From contig NC_014376.1 of NCBI RefSeq assembly GCF_000144625.1, positions 3,100,001 to 3,164,000 of the forward strand: a DNA stretch of 64,000 bases, written 5' to 3'. A model generated the notes under the pieces. That model was not told where the DNA came from, ran no database searches, and saw only the letters and a program-made list of their open reading frames with translations. Every line of letters begins with the position of its first letter. The stretch's first letter is position 1. The stretch is from [Clostridium] saccharolyticum WM1 (GTDB lineage Bacteria; Bacillota; Clostridia; Lachnospirales; Lachnospiraceae). The position numbers and the translations under genes were made by a program. Shown piece by piece: positions 1 through 7,558 of the stretch.

Positions 1-1905
1 GATGGAATACACCGGTGTGAATGTCATATACGGAAAGCCGTAATTTTCCGTCATCATTTTCAAAGAGTCACGGACCCTTCTCCAGTCCTTTTCTTCCTGT
101 TCTATGTATACGGAGAAAACAGTGCCCGCCGTATAAAGAGGCTGGACCGCATTCTGATTATCCAAAGCCTCTGATAGTGTTCCTTCAAAATCGGAGGAGA
201 GCTTGGTGCTGTTGGTATAATAAGGGACATCCCCTTGTTTTCCTCCTGTCCTGATGTCCGGGAACTCCTTTTTATCAATCATTGCCAGACGATAGGCGGC
301 TGATTCCGCAGGAGTCGCCTCCAGGCAGTACAGGCTTTGATACTCCAGCTGATATCCAATCAGTTTTTTCTTTAGGTGGTTCAGCACATCCGCCGCAAAA
401 TCCCTGGTCCGTCGAGAATCCATTCCAGCCTTCAGCCAGGAAGCATTAAGCCCTGCCTCGTTCATTCCAATGATGCCGATGGAAGAAAAGTGGTTTTCCA
501 GTGTTTCCAGATAACAGGCCGTATAAGGATACAGCCCATTTTTTAACAGCCTGCCGATCACATCCCGTTTGATCTTCAAGGATCTGGCAGCAATATCCGT
601 CACCTGATCCAGACGTTTATAAAAATCCGCTTCATCCGAAGATAAATATCCGATCCGGGGAAGATTAATGGTCACCACCCCAATGGATCCGGTATTTTCC
701 CCATAACCAAAGTATCCTCCTGCCTTTCTCCGAAGCTTTGTAAGATCGGGAGTAATGCCTTCATAGGAGATCCGTACATCCCCTGTCACCGGACCTCCTT
801 TGATATAATTGGAAAAATATGGGGTACCATAATGGGAAGCAAGGGAAAACAACAGGCGGTTATTCTCTGTATCCGACCAGTCAAAATCTTCAGACAGACC
901 ATAGACTGGAATGGGATACTGGAATCCCATTCCCCCTGCATCTCCTGCCATCATGGTCTCTAAAAAAGCGCGGTTTACCATATTCATCTCTGCCTGACAA
1001 TCCCCATAGGTAAAGTCCATCCGCCTGCCTCCCACAATGGCCTTTTCAGTCTTCATATCCTTCGGAACTGTTAAATCCAGGGAAATATGAGAAAACGGAG
1101 CCTGGGTTCCCCACCGGCTGGGCGTGTTTACCCCGAACACAAAAGCCTCCATGCATTTCTTAACCTTGTCATAGGAAAGGCCATCGGCCCTTACGAAAGG
1201 CGCCAGATATGTGTCAAAGGATGAGAAGGACTGGGAAGCGGCCCATTCGTTCTGCATGATCCCCAGAAAATTAACCATCTGGTTGCACAGGGTCGCCAGA
1301 TGCTTTGCAGGAGAGGCCGTAATCTTTCCTGTAATTCCTCCAAGTCCGTCCAGGAGAAGCCTTTTTAAGGACCAGCCGCAGCTATATCCCGTCAGCATGG
1401 ACAGGTCATGGATATGGATGTCGCCCCGGTTATAAGCATCTGCGATCTCTTTGTCGTATATTTCAGAAAGCCAGTAATTTGCCGTCACAGCCCCGGAATT
1501 GTTAAGGATCAGTCCTCCAACGGAATAGGTCACCGTAGAATTCTCCTTTACATGCCAATCCTCTACTTTTACGTAATTATCCACCACATCCTTATAATCC
1601 AAAGTGGTGCCTCCCAGGCTCCTGATCTTCGCCCTCTGCTTCCGGTAAAGGATGTATGCCTTTGCCACATCCGTATATCCCGTCTCCTCCAGAACCTTTT
1701 CTACACTGTCCTGGATCTCCTCTACTGCCACCCGGTCTTCCTTTACCTTATCCTTAAAATCAGAAGCCACTCTCAAGGCCAGCAGTTCCACAATGCTGTC
1801 CGTATAATATTTTCCGGTTGCAGTAAATGCTTTTTTCATGGCTTCTTTCACCTTAGACAAATCAAAGCCGGCTTCCGCTCCATCCCTTTTTATTACCTTC
1901 AACAT
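1..1905 (-). CDS. nrdD: Anaerobic ribonucleoside-triphosphate reductase, 5' part
   Basis: This is the oxygen-sensitive class III reductase that makes dNTPs from NTPs with a glycyl radical installed by NrdG. The frame is open from an ATG at 1905 to the window edge, giving 635 codons. The first ~90 residues look like an ATP-cone (start MLKVIKRDGAEAGF), the allosteric nucleotide sensor of NrdD. The NrdD core follows, with 'NRGDIHIHDLSMLTGYSCGW' and 'FGVNTPSRWGTQAPFSH'. The C-terminal zinc site and glycyl-radical loop lie beyond the window. An AGGAGA ribosome site sits 8 bases ahead of the ATG. The gene starts 22 bp after the stop of the FtsA-like gene, so the two may be co-transcribed. Confidence 0.93.
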   Translation of the reverse strand, partial: MLKVIKRDGAEAGFDLSKVKEAMKKAFTATGKYYTDSIVELLALRVASDFKDKVKEDRVAVEEIQDSVEKVLEETGYTDVAKAYILYRKQRAKIRSLGGTTLDYKDVVDNYVKVEDWHVKENSTVTYSVGGLILNNSGAVTANYWLSEIYDKEIADAYNRGDIHIHDLSMLTGYSCGWSLKRLLLDGLGGITGKITASPAKHLATLCNQMVNFLGIMQNEWAASQSFSSFDTYLAPFVRADGLSYDKVKKCMEAFVFGVNTPSRWGTQAPFSHISLDLTVPKDMKTEKAIVGGRRMDFTYGDCQAEMNMVNRAFLETMMAGDAGGMGFQYPIPVYGLSEDFDWSDTENNRLLFSLASHYGTPYFSNYIKGGPVTGDVRISYEGITPDLTKLRRKAGGYFGYGENTGSIGVVTINLPRIGYLSSDEADFYKRLDQVTDIAARSLKIKRDVIGRLLKNGLYPYTACYLETLENHFSSIGIIGMNEAGLNASWLKAGMDSRRTRDFAADVLNHLKKKLIGYQLEYQSLYCLEATPAESAAYRLAMIDKKEFPDIRTGGKQGDVPYYTNSTKLSSDFEGTLSEALDNQNAVQPLYTAGTVFSVYIEQEEKDWRRVRDSLKMMTENYGFPYMTFTPVYSI

Positions 1906-1927
1906 GTCCGTCCTTCTCCTTTAAAAC

Positions 1928-3892
1928 CTATTTGACCTGGTAGATCATGATGCTGTCCCTGCTATGTAATTCCTGCTGGAAATATCCGCTTTCCCCATTG
2001 ACTTCCAATATCACCTGTCCGGTTACGTTTTTAAAATCCAGTCCGGAATATTCCAGCATGTCCATAAGATAATAAGGCTGGTGATCCGGTTTTAAAGGCA
2101 GCGTCAGAGGATTGTTATTTAAAAAAAATGTAATTTTCCCTTTGCTTATGCGGCTGTCAGCACCCTTGCCATTGCCGGCCTGGGGTATTGGACCAGTGCC
2201 TGATAATACCGGATTAACAGGATCCGGAACTGTTTCCTTTGGTTCCTTTTCACCATCCTTTTGTACCGGCTCTTCCTCTGATTCATCCGCTGGATCTTCA
2301 ATTTCAATAGCATCACCGGATTTTAACGGTATATCCTCCCTAACCGCCTCGCCGTTTACCAGGACTTTTCTCCCCTTGCCTATCTCCGTTACTTGAGAAA
2401 GCATGGCTGATGCACTCTTTCCATGGCTGGCAGGTATGAACACGATCCAGTCTTCTGTATTTACCGGATCAGAAAGCTGGGCTTCTTCTCCATTAAGCTT
2501 TAAGACAGACGGCTCCGCCTTTTCTCCATAAAAGACTGTCCTCTTCCCATTGACACTCACCACCAGGTTCTGGCCGGAACGTCCGATCATATCCTGGTAA
2601 TTGTAGCCATTCATCATAAGAACATCCATTACCGTAAAGCTGCCGCTTCGGAACAGTTTTGCCGGCTTGTCATTTAAAATGACACGGAAACTGTCATTGA
2701 CAATGTTAAAGCCTGCGGATATGACAATTCCAAGAGGGGTAGCATATTCCGGATTTTCAAGGTCATATTCATCGGAAAATGCGTTTATTTTAAAATTATT
2801 GCCCGCAATGGCTACCCGCTTGGGATCAATTTTCAAATGCTCTACGATTCCCTCCTTCAAGCCGGAGAGCCGGCTTCCTCCCCCAGCCAGGAATACCGCT
2901 GACGGCATACCTCCGTTTACCTCCAGGATCTTTGCGGATATCTCCTCGCAAAGCCTGGAGGATGCCTCCTTAATGCACTGAAAGATGGAATCCCTGGTGA
3001 TGGTTTGTTCAAATCCCAGAATATCAGAAAAATGAAGCTCTTCTGCTTCATCAATCTCTGATTTGATTTTCTCTGCAGTATCAAAATCCACCAAGTATTC
3101 CTTCATAATAGATTCTGTAATCTCATCTCCCGCGAGAATCGCCATAGTATAGCCGGTAACAGACCCATCCCGGCATACCGCAATATCTGAGGTTCCTGCG
3201 CCAATATCAACCATAGCCAGGTTTAACAGGCGGATATTCTGGGGAATTGCCGCATTGATGGCTGCAATCGGCTCCAGGGTCAGGCTCGCCACCTCCAGAC
3301 CGATTTTGTGCATGGCTGCATAAAGACTTTCCACCACCTCTGTTGGAAGGAAGGTGGCAATGATATCGGCCTTTAAGACCCTTCCGTGATGGTCAATCAG
3401 ATTGGAGATCATATAGTTATCCAGATAGTATCGGCTTACTGTATAGCCTACCAGGTAGAACTGCCGGTCTGATTCCCTGCCCTCTCTGTTCATGAATAAT
3501 TTTTCTGCTTCGCTGATCGCACCTGCTTCCAGACGGCTGACTGATTCTGCATCGATTTTCTGCGGCCTGGAAAGCTCCATTTCATACGTAACGCTCTCCG
3601 TCCGCAGCGCTCTTCCTGCAGCCGCTACACAGACTTTATTAAGCCTGCATCCCAGCTTTTTCTCCAGCCTGTCCTTGACCTGGCCTGCGATTTTTGCAAC
3701 CTGGTCAATATCCTCGATCTGGCCGTCAATCATCGCCCGTTTCGTGTGCTCGGCTCTCTCTATGGCAACGATATGAATTCTTTCCCCATCAGGCATTCCC
3801 ACCATGCCGATGATGCTCCGGGTACCAATATCCAAAGCAAAAACAGCCTGATCCGGAAGCGTGTCCGTCAAAATACTATGTCTGTTATCCAT
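1928..3892 (-). CDS. FtsA-like actin-fold ATPase with long C-terminal extension
   Basis: A 654-residue protein of the FtsA/PilM/MreB-type ATPase fold. The N-terminus has the phosphate-1 motif 'ALDIGTRSIIGMVG', then an SHS2-like insertion ('IDQVAKIAGQVKDRLEKKLG'), 'MVDIGAGTSDIAV' near residue 230 (phosphate 2) and 'VFLAGGGSRLSGLKEGI' near residue 335 (adenosine motif). FtsA is usually about 400-450 residues; here about 220 extra residues follow, with repeated beta-rich segments and a charged linker near residues 540-590. It has no FtsZ neighbour, so it is probably a paralogue and not the canonical division FtsA. Its exact role is unknown. Confidence 0.85.
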   Translation of the reverse strand: MDNRHSILTDTLPDQAVFALDIGTRSIIGMVGMPDGERIHIVAIERAEHTKRAMIDGQIEDIDQVAKIAGQVKDRLEKKLGCRLNKVCVAAAGRALRTESVTYEMELSRPQKIDAESVSRLEAGAISEAEKLFMNREGRESDRQFYLVGYTVSRYYLDNYMISNLIDHHGRVLKADIIATFLPTEVVESLYAAMHKIGLEVASLTLEPIAAINAAIPQNIRLLNLAMVDIGAGTSDIAVCRDGSVTGYTMAILAGDEITESIMKEYLVDFDTAEKIKSEIDEAEELHFSDILGFEQTITRDSIFQCIKEASSRLCEEISAKILEVNGGMPSAVFLAGGGSRLSGLKEGIVEHLKIDPKRVAIAGNNFKINAFSDEYDLENPEYATPLGIVISAGFNIVNDSFRVILNDKPAKLFRSGSFTVMDVLMMNGYNYQDMIGRSGQNLVVSVNGKRTVFYGEKAEPSVLKLNGEEAQLSDPVNTEDWIVFIPASHGKSASAMLSQVTEIGKGRKVLVNGEAVREDIPLKSGDAIEIEDPADESEEEPVQKDGEKEPKETVPDPVNPVLSGTGPIPQAGNGKGADSRISKGKITFFLNNNPLTLPLKPDHQPYYLMDMLEYSGLDFKNVTGQVILEVNGESGYFQQELHSRDSIMIYQVK

Positions 3893-3927
3893 AAATAATG
3901 CCCCATTCCCTTGTATATTTGTTTATT

Positions 3928-3956
3928 ATTCTACTAGTATAAGAAGCCTCCGTCAA
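3928..3956 (-). promoter_or_regulatory. Sigma-A-type promoter of the FtsA-like gene
   Basis: Read on the minus strand: TTGACG (3951-3956), a 17-bp spacer, then TAGAAT (3928-3933). It lies 36 bp upstream of the ATG at 3892. Confidence 0.65.
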
Positions 3957-4002
3957 TCGAATAAAAGAAACTTTTGCGGAAAAAGCTCGTAAATTGTCAA
4001 AG

Positions 4003-4044
4003 AAAAACAGACTGCAGCTTAAGAATATGCTGCAGCCTGTTTTT
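4003..4044 (-). terminator. Terminator after cotJC 3' segment
   Basis: An imperfect inverted repeat (arms 4003-4018 and 4029-4044, core CTGCAGC/GCTGCAG) is flanked by an A run on one side and a T run on the other, so it can act on either strand. It abuts the cotJC stop codon at 4046. Confidence 0.75.
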
Positions 4045-4045
4045 A

Positions 4046-4558
4046 TCAGCATTGATTTCTAATATCAAAGCTTGGATTGAATGCGTAGAAATTCCTGCTG
4101 TCCAGATTATCCTGAACAACTCTTAAGGCTTCCCCGAATCTCTGGAAATGAACTACTTCCCTCTCTCTCAAAAAGCGGATTGGATCACAGATTTCAGGAT
4201 CGGTTATTACACGAAGAATGTTATCGTAAGTACTCCTGGCCTTTTGCTCTGCTGCCATATCCTCTACCAGATCAGTGATGGGATCTCCCTTTGACTGAAA
4301 TTCACAGGCATTAAACGGGATTCCTCCTGCTGCCTGAGGCCAGATGCCTGTGGTATGGTCAATGTAGTAGGGACCAAAGCCGGAATCCACGACCTGATCC
4401 GGAGTTAAGTTTCTGGTCAGCTGGTGAACGATGGTTGCTACTATTTCTAAGTGGGCAAGTTCTTCTGTCCCGATATCCGTCAAAAGTCCTTTACATTCCT
4501 TATAGGGCATGGCATAACGCTGAGAGAGATAGCGCATGGAAGCTGCCATTTCTCCGTC
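4046..4558 (-). CDS. cotJC: CotJC spore coat protein (Mn-catalase family), C-terminal segment of split gene
   Basis: This codes for residues 33-202 of the reconstituted CotJC, a manganese-catalase-like inner spore coat protein. Visible motifs are 'DGEMAASMRYLSQRY', 'DIGTEELAHLE' (metal-binding Glu and His), 'AAEQKARSTY' (Glu) and 'REREVVHFQRF' (His). As it stands the frame has a stop just upstream, at 4568-4570. The first possible start, ATG at 4549, would drop the first metal-ligand Glu (the E of DGEM). The missing 32 N-terminal codons are at 7188-7283, on the far side of the inserted element, in the same phase at the shared GGACCA. Alone this segment is unlikely to make an active enzyme. 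Confidence 0.93.
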   Translation of the reverse strand, partial: DGEMAASMRYLSQRYAMPYKECKGLLTDIGTEELAHLEIVATIVHQLTRNLTPDQVVDSGFGPYYIDHTTGIWPQAAGGIPFNACEFQSKGDPITDLVEDMAAEQKARSTYDNILRVITDPEICDPIRFLREREVVHFQRFGEALRVVQDNLDSRNFYAFNPSFDIRNQC

Positions 4559-4564
4559 TGGTCC
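4559..4564 (-). repeat. Attachment-site core, low-coordinate end of cotJC element
   Basis: The gene-strand sequence GGACCA codes for Gly-Pro in the cotJC frame. It is repeated at 7188-7193 in the same codon phase. Recombination between the two copies removes 2,629 bp. Confidence 0.85.
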
Positions 4565-4667
4565 CCCTTATGCCAAAAACAGATAAACAGAGCTTGCGGC
4601 TCCCCTGCGCTCATAATTCATTCCTTTTCCCCATATATTATAAAAACATTTCTTTTCAGAGGCCCTT

Positions 4668-5327
4668 ATGCAGACAATCTCTCAAAGAACGCTGACCGAT
4701 ATTATGCGCTATCATGGGATCACTGTTTTCATCTATACAATCCATTATCCTTTTTTTGCCACCGCATGTGATCCTGCAGCCGCCCAGAGCATTAATATGT
4801 TCTATGAACTGCAAGCCAGGCAGACAGAGGCTTACTGCCGCAATGAGCTGTATGCCCAGGCCGTAGATCAGGTAAAATACGCACGGAAAAACCAGTTCCC
4901 CTTTCATAACTATGAATTCATATCGGTTTATAAAGTTACATACAATGAGGATTGCGTCACCAGCCTCTACACCGATCAATACTCCTACCTGGGTGGCGCC
5001 CATGGAAATACAATCCGGGATTCCCAGACCTGGGACTTCAGTACCGGCAAACAGATAAGACTCCCTGATTTTTTCCCAAACAATCCGAAATTTACAGACT
5101 TTATTTTTACAGGAATCCAGCAGCAGATAGAAGAACAGATAAAAACAGACTCAGCCGAATATTTTGATGATTTTCCATCACTTATTCGTGGTAATTTTAA
5201 TTTGAATGGATTTTATGTCCATCCCAATGGGATTGTCATCTATTATCAGCAGTATGATATTGCTCCCTATGTAAGGGGAATTCCGGAATTCTTCTTTCCT
5301 TTTCAAGACTGTTCTTTCAATACCTGA
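4668..5327 (+). CDS. RsiV-like DUF4163/DUF3298 domain protein, cargo of cotJC element
   Basis: A 219-residue protein with the DUF3298 (RsiV/PdaC C-terminal) signature: 'YSYLGGAHGNTIRDSQTWDFSTGK' in pieces near residues 105-130, and 'GFYVHPNGIVIYYQQYDIAPYVRG' near 180-205. A DUF4163-like segment precedes it. Family members occur in anti-sigma factor RsiV and in peptidoglycan deacetylases, usually outside the membrane. Here no clear signal peptide is visible, only a weakly hydrophobic stretch at residues 17-33. The ATG at 4668 has a poor ribosome site (CAGAGG). It lies 104 bp inside the element, so it would be removed on excision. Confidence 0.75.
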   Translation: MQTISQRTLTDIMRYHGITVFIYTIHYPFFATACDPAAAQSINMFYELQARQTEAYCRNELYAQAVDQVKYARKNQFPFHNYEFISVYKVTYNEDCVTSLYTDQYSYLGGAHGNTIRDSQTWDFSTGKQIRLPDFFPNNPKFTDFIFTGIQQQIEEQIKTDSAEYFDDFPSLIRGNFNLNGFYVHPNGIVIYYQQYDIAPYVRGIPEFFFPFQDCSFNT

Positions 5328-5429
5328 CCTTGATCTGTCTCCTGGCCGGTTCCCTGGTTCTTTGGTTCCGGCCGGGCATAAGTTCATACTTATTCTATGG
5401 TAGAATGTCCGGCCATCCGCCCTCAAGTA

Positions 5430-5588
5430 TCAGCCAGAAGCCGTCAATCTTCGAAATCCCATAGATTCCATCATGTTATCCTGAAGCATCAAAGCAATTT
5501 CTTTACGCTTTTCCTCTGGCAAAGTATCCATAAGAACATCTTTCCCTTTCATTTCTATGTAATTTTTTATAATTGGTTTTTTGTTCAT
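5430..5588 (-). CDS. 52-residue protein divergent from recombinase, candidate directionality factor
   Basis: A small, highly charged protein starting MNKKPIIKNYIEMKGKDVLM and ending near 'MGFRRLTASG'. The ATG at 5588 has a strong ribosome site, AAGGAAGGGGG, 7 bases ahead; a longer frame to 5624 is open but less likely. It is transcribed away from the recombinase gene, with 90 bp between the two starts. A mother-cell-like minus-10 (CATACATT, 5609-5616 region) lies just upstream. I know no named family for it. By position and size it resembles SprB, the small directionality factor of the B. subtilis spsM/SP-beta system, so an excision-factor role is a reasonable but unproven guess. Confidence 0.7.
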   Translation of the reverse strand: MNKKPIIKNYIEMKGKDVLMDTLPEEKRKEIALMLQDNMMESMGFRRLTASG

Positions 5589-5604
5589 ATTTTCGCCCCC
5601 TTCC

Positions 5605-5618
5605 TTGTAAAATGTATG
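5605..5618 (-). promoter_or_regulatory. Possible sigma-E/K-type minus-10 for the 52-residue gene
   Basis: The minus strand reads CATACATTTTA about 20-30 bp upstream of the ATG at 5588. This agrees with the sigma-E minus-10 pattern CATACA-T and partly with the sigma-K pattern. I see no convincing minus-35, so this is only a hint. Confidence 0.3.
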
Positions 5619-5678
5619 TGACACGGATTGTACTTGTTTCCTGATATTTCCCAGGAGTACAGGAAAGAGGGGTTGGTA

Positions 5679-7136
5679 TTGAACAGAAATAAAACAATGG
5701 AAATTGGAGCAGCTTACGTTCGCGTAAGCACAAATGACCAGACAGAGCTTTCTCCTGATGCCCAGTTAAGAGAAATTAAAAAAGCAGCAAAAGCAGACGG
5801 GATCCTGATCCCGGAAGAATTTATATTTATAGAAGAAAAAGGAGTCAGCGGACGCAGGGCGGACAACCGGAAGCAGTTTCAGAAAATGATCTCCATTGCC
5901 AAGTCCCAGCCTTCTCCCTTTCAGTATCTCTACCTCTGGAAGTTTTCCCGGTTTGCGAGAAACCAGGAAGAGAGCATGTTTTATAAAGGCGTTCTCAGAA
6001 AAAAATGCGGGGTGACCATCAAAAGCGTATCCGAACCCATTATGGAAGGCATGTTCGGCCGTCTGATAGAAAGCATCATCGAATGGTTTGATGAATACTA
6101 TTCCATCAATTTATCCGGTGAGGTTACCAGAGGCATGACAGAAAAAGCCTTAAAAGAAGGATACCAGGCTTCTCCCTGCCTGGGATACCGGGCGGTTGGT
6201 GAGGGAAAGCCCTTTCTAATAGACGAGAATGAATATAAGATCGTGGAATACATCCACCAGTCCTACCATAACGGAATGGATTTATCGGCTATTGCAAGAA
6301 ATGCAAATTTACAGGGATTTCTCACAAAAAGAGGAAACCGGTTTGACCGCAGGGCCGTTGAACGCATATTAAAAAACAGGTTTTATGACGGGATGGTCAT
6401 CTGGAAAGACATCTCCTTTCACGGACAGCATGAAACCAGGCAGACTGTAACATCAGTGTTTAAAGACAATCAGAACCGCCTGCAAAGGGAATACAGGCCC
6501 AGGAACCGCCGGGAAGTGTCCAACTGCAGGCATTGGGCGTCCGGTCTCTTGAAATGCGGATACTGCGGAGCAAGTCTGGTATTTAATAAAGCCCCGGATA
6601 CAGGCCGTCATCCCAGCTGTTTCCAGTGCTGGCGTTACGCCAAAGGACTTCATGAGGAATCCTGCAGCATAACTGCCAGAAAAACAGAAGATCTTATTAT
6701 GGAATCTCTTCGCAATGCTCTTTCCATGGAAGAGATAACGTACGGCTATGTACCAAAGCCTGTTATCCTAACGATGGGGGAAGAAGAACACATACAGGCG
6801 GCCCTGTCAAGGATCAGCCGCAAAAAACAGCGGATAAAGGAAGCTTATGAAAATGGAATTGATACACTGGAAGAGTATCACGCAGGTAAAACACGGCTGG
6901 AAAAGGAGCAGGAAGAGCTTAGGAACCGCTTGATGGATTTGAATCGCTGCCCCGCCCGGGATAAGACGGCTGATAAGCTGCTGCTGGCAGACAGGATCCG
7001 GAATGTCTGTGACATTCTTTCCGATCCTGAGGTGAGTTATGAGATGAAAGGAAATGCTTTAAGAAGTGTGGTAAAGAAAATTGTTTATGATAAACAGGAA
7101 GGAACGATGAAATTTTTCTATTACATCTCCCGGTGA
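5679..7136 (+). CDS. Large serine recombinase of the cotJC element
   Basis: A 485-residue site-specific recombinase of the large serine family (phage integrases, SpoIVCA, SprA). The resolvase domain holds the catalytic serine in 'AAYVRVSTNDQ', then 'EKGVSGRRADNR' and 'WKFSRFARNQEES'. A recombinase domain follows ('GYQASPCLGYRAVG'), then a zinc ribbon ('LKCGYCGASL' with later Cys pairs near residues 285-320), and a coiled coil near residues 370-425. The TTG at 5679 is chosen because AGAGGGG lies 6 bases ahead; the first ATG (5697) has no ribosome site at proper distance. It is the obvious enzyme for moving the element in and out of cotJC. Confidence 0.93.
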   Translation: MNRNKTMEIGAAYVRVSTNDQTELSPDAQLREIKKAAKADGILIPEEFIFIEEKGVSGRRADNRKQFQKMISIAKSQPSPFQYLYLWKFSRFARNQEESMFYKGVLRKKCGVTIKSVSEPIMEGMFGRLIESIIEWFDEYYSINLSGEVTRGMTEKALKEGYQASPCLGYRAVGEGKPFLIDENEYKIVEYIHQSYHNGMDLSAIARNANLQGFLTKRGNRFDRRAVERILKNRFYDGMVIWKDISFHGQHETRQTVTSVFKDNQNRLQREYRPRNRREVSNCRHWASGLLKCGYCGASLVFNKAPDTGRHPSCFQCWRYAKGLHEESCSITARKTEDLIMESLRNALSMEEITYGYVPKPVILTMGEEEHIQAALSRISRKKQRIKEAYENGIDTLEEYHAGKTRLEKEQEELRNRLMDLNRCPARDKTADKLLLADRIRNVCDILSDPEVSYEMKGNALRSVVKKIVYDKQEGTMKFFYYISR

Positions 7137-7187
7137 CCGGCATGAAATAATGTCTGCCTTATGGACTGATCATAGGTGATTGTCATA

Positions 7188-7193
7188 TGGTCC
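7188..7193 (-). repeat. Attachment-site core, high-coordinate end of cotJC element
   Basis: Gene-strand GGACCA following 'MSQYGG' codons; identical to 4559-4564 and in the same reading phase. Flanking bases differ between the two ends except for the core, as expected for attL and attR of a serine integrase. Confidence 0.85.
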
Positions 7194-7283
7194 GCCATAC
7201 TGGCTCATAATGAACATAGCAGCCTTGGGATTAGGAGTGGTAATATTGACCGGATACTGTAATCTCTTTTCATACCTCCACAT
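7188..7283 (-). CDS. cotJC: CotJC spore coat protein, N-terminal segment of split gene
   Basis: Thirty-two codons starting MWRYEKRLQYPVNITTPNPK and reaching 'MSQYGGP', the typical CotJC N-terminus. The ATG overlaps the cotJB stop (TAATG), showing tight translational coupling. Beyond the core the frame runs into the element and stops after five more codons (Y-D-N-H-L, stop at 7170-7172), so a 37-residue peptide is predicted before excision. After excision it joins the segment at 4046-4558 to give a 202-residue CotJC. Confidence 0.92.
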
Positions 7284-7558
7284 TAACCGCACACTCCTTC
7301 CCAGGGCCATGGATCTTCTATCCAGGTCCAGTAATTTTCATCCATTACTCCATCAGCCATAAGAGGACCGCACTGCTCTTCATAGGCCTGCATTGCCTGT
7401 AAACGCATGTTCACTACATAAAAGTAATAGTTCAAAGCTTCCTGATCATCTGGATGGGTGTCAAGATACAAAACCACATCATCCATTGCAAAGCTGGCTT
7501 CATACACCTGCCTTAACAGCATATCGCAATTAGCATTAGAACTCATCATCACCGGCAC
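7283..7558 (-). CDS. cotJB: Spore coat protein CotJB
   Basis: A small cytosolic-type spore coat protein of about 91 residues with the CotJB signature 'LLRQVYEASFAMDDVVLYLD' followed by 'THPDDQEALNYYFYV' and a C-terminal Trp-rich end. It overlaps the cotJA stop. The listed start is GTG at 7558; ATG codons at 7549 and 7546 are also possible and sit better behind the GGGGGGG run. In Bacillus the cotJABC operon is made in the mother cell under sigma-E, and CotJA and CotJC depend on each other for assembly. Confidence 0.92.
   Translation of the reverse strand: MPVMMSSNANCDMLLRQVYEASFAMDDVVLYLDTHPDDQEALNYYFYVVNMRLQAMQAYEEQCGPLMADGVMDENYWTWIEDPWPWEGVCG

Larger units (their letters stand above)
4565..7193. 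mobile_element. Skin-like intervening element interrupting cotJC
   Basis: A 2,629-bp segment splits cotJC between codons 32 and 33 and carries an RsiV-like gene, a 52-residue protein and a large serine recombinase. Joining the flanks at GGACCA gives 'SQYGGP' followed by 'DGEMAASMRYL' with no gap, matching the normal CotJC family sequence. The junction the excised circle would form (attP) has 12-bp arms GTTTTTGGCATA and TATGACAATCAC around a 10-bp centre; 9 of 12 positions are complementary, as expected for a serine-integrase site. Excision restores the gene exactly, as with sigK skin elements. Whether excision occurs in the mother cell is inference. Confidence 0.92.

Noticed and set aside
4046..4549. 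Reading the cotJC frame as a plain decayed pseudogene
   Set aside because: The missing N-terminal codons are intact beyond the recombinase element and join in phase at a shared core, so a split, rebuildable gene explains the data better.
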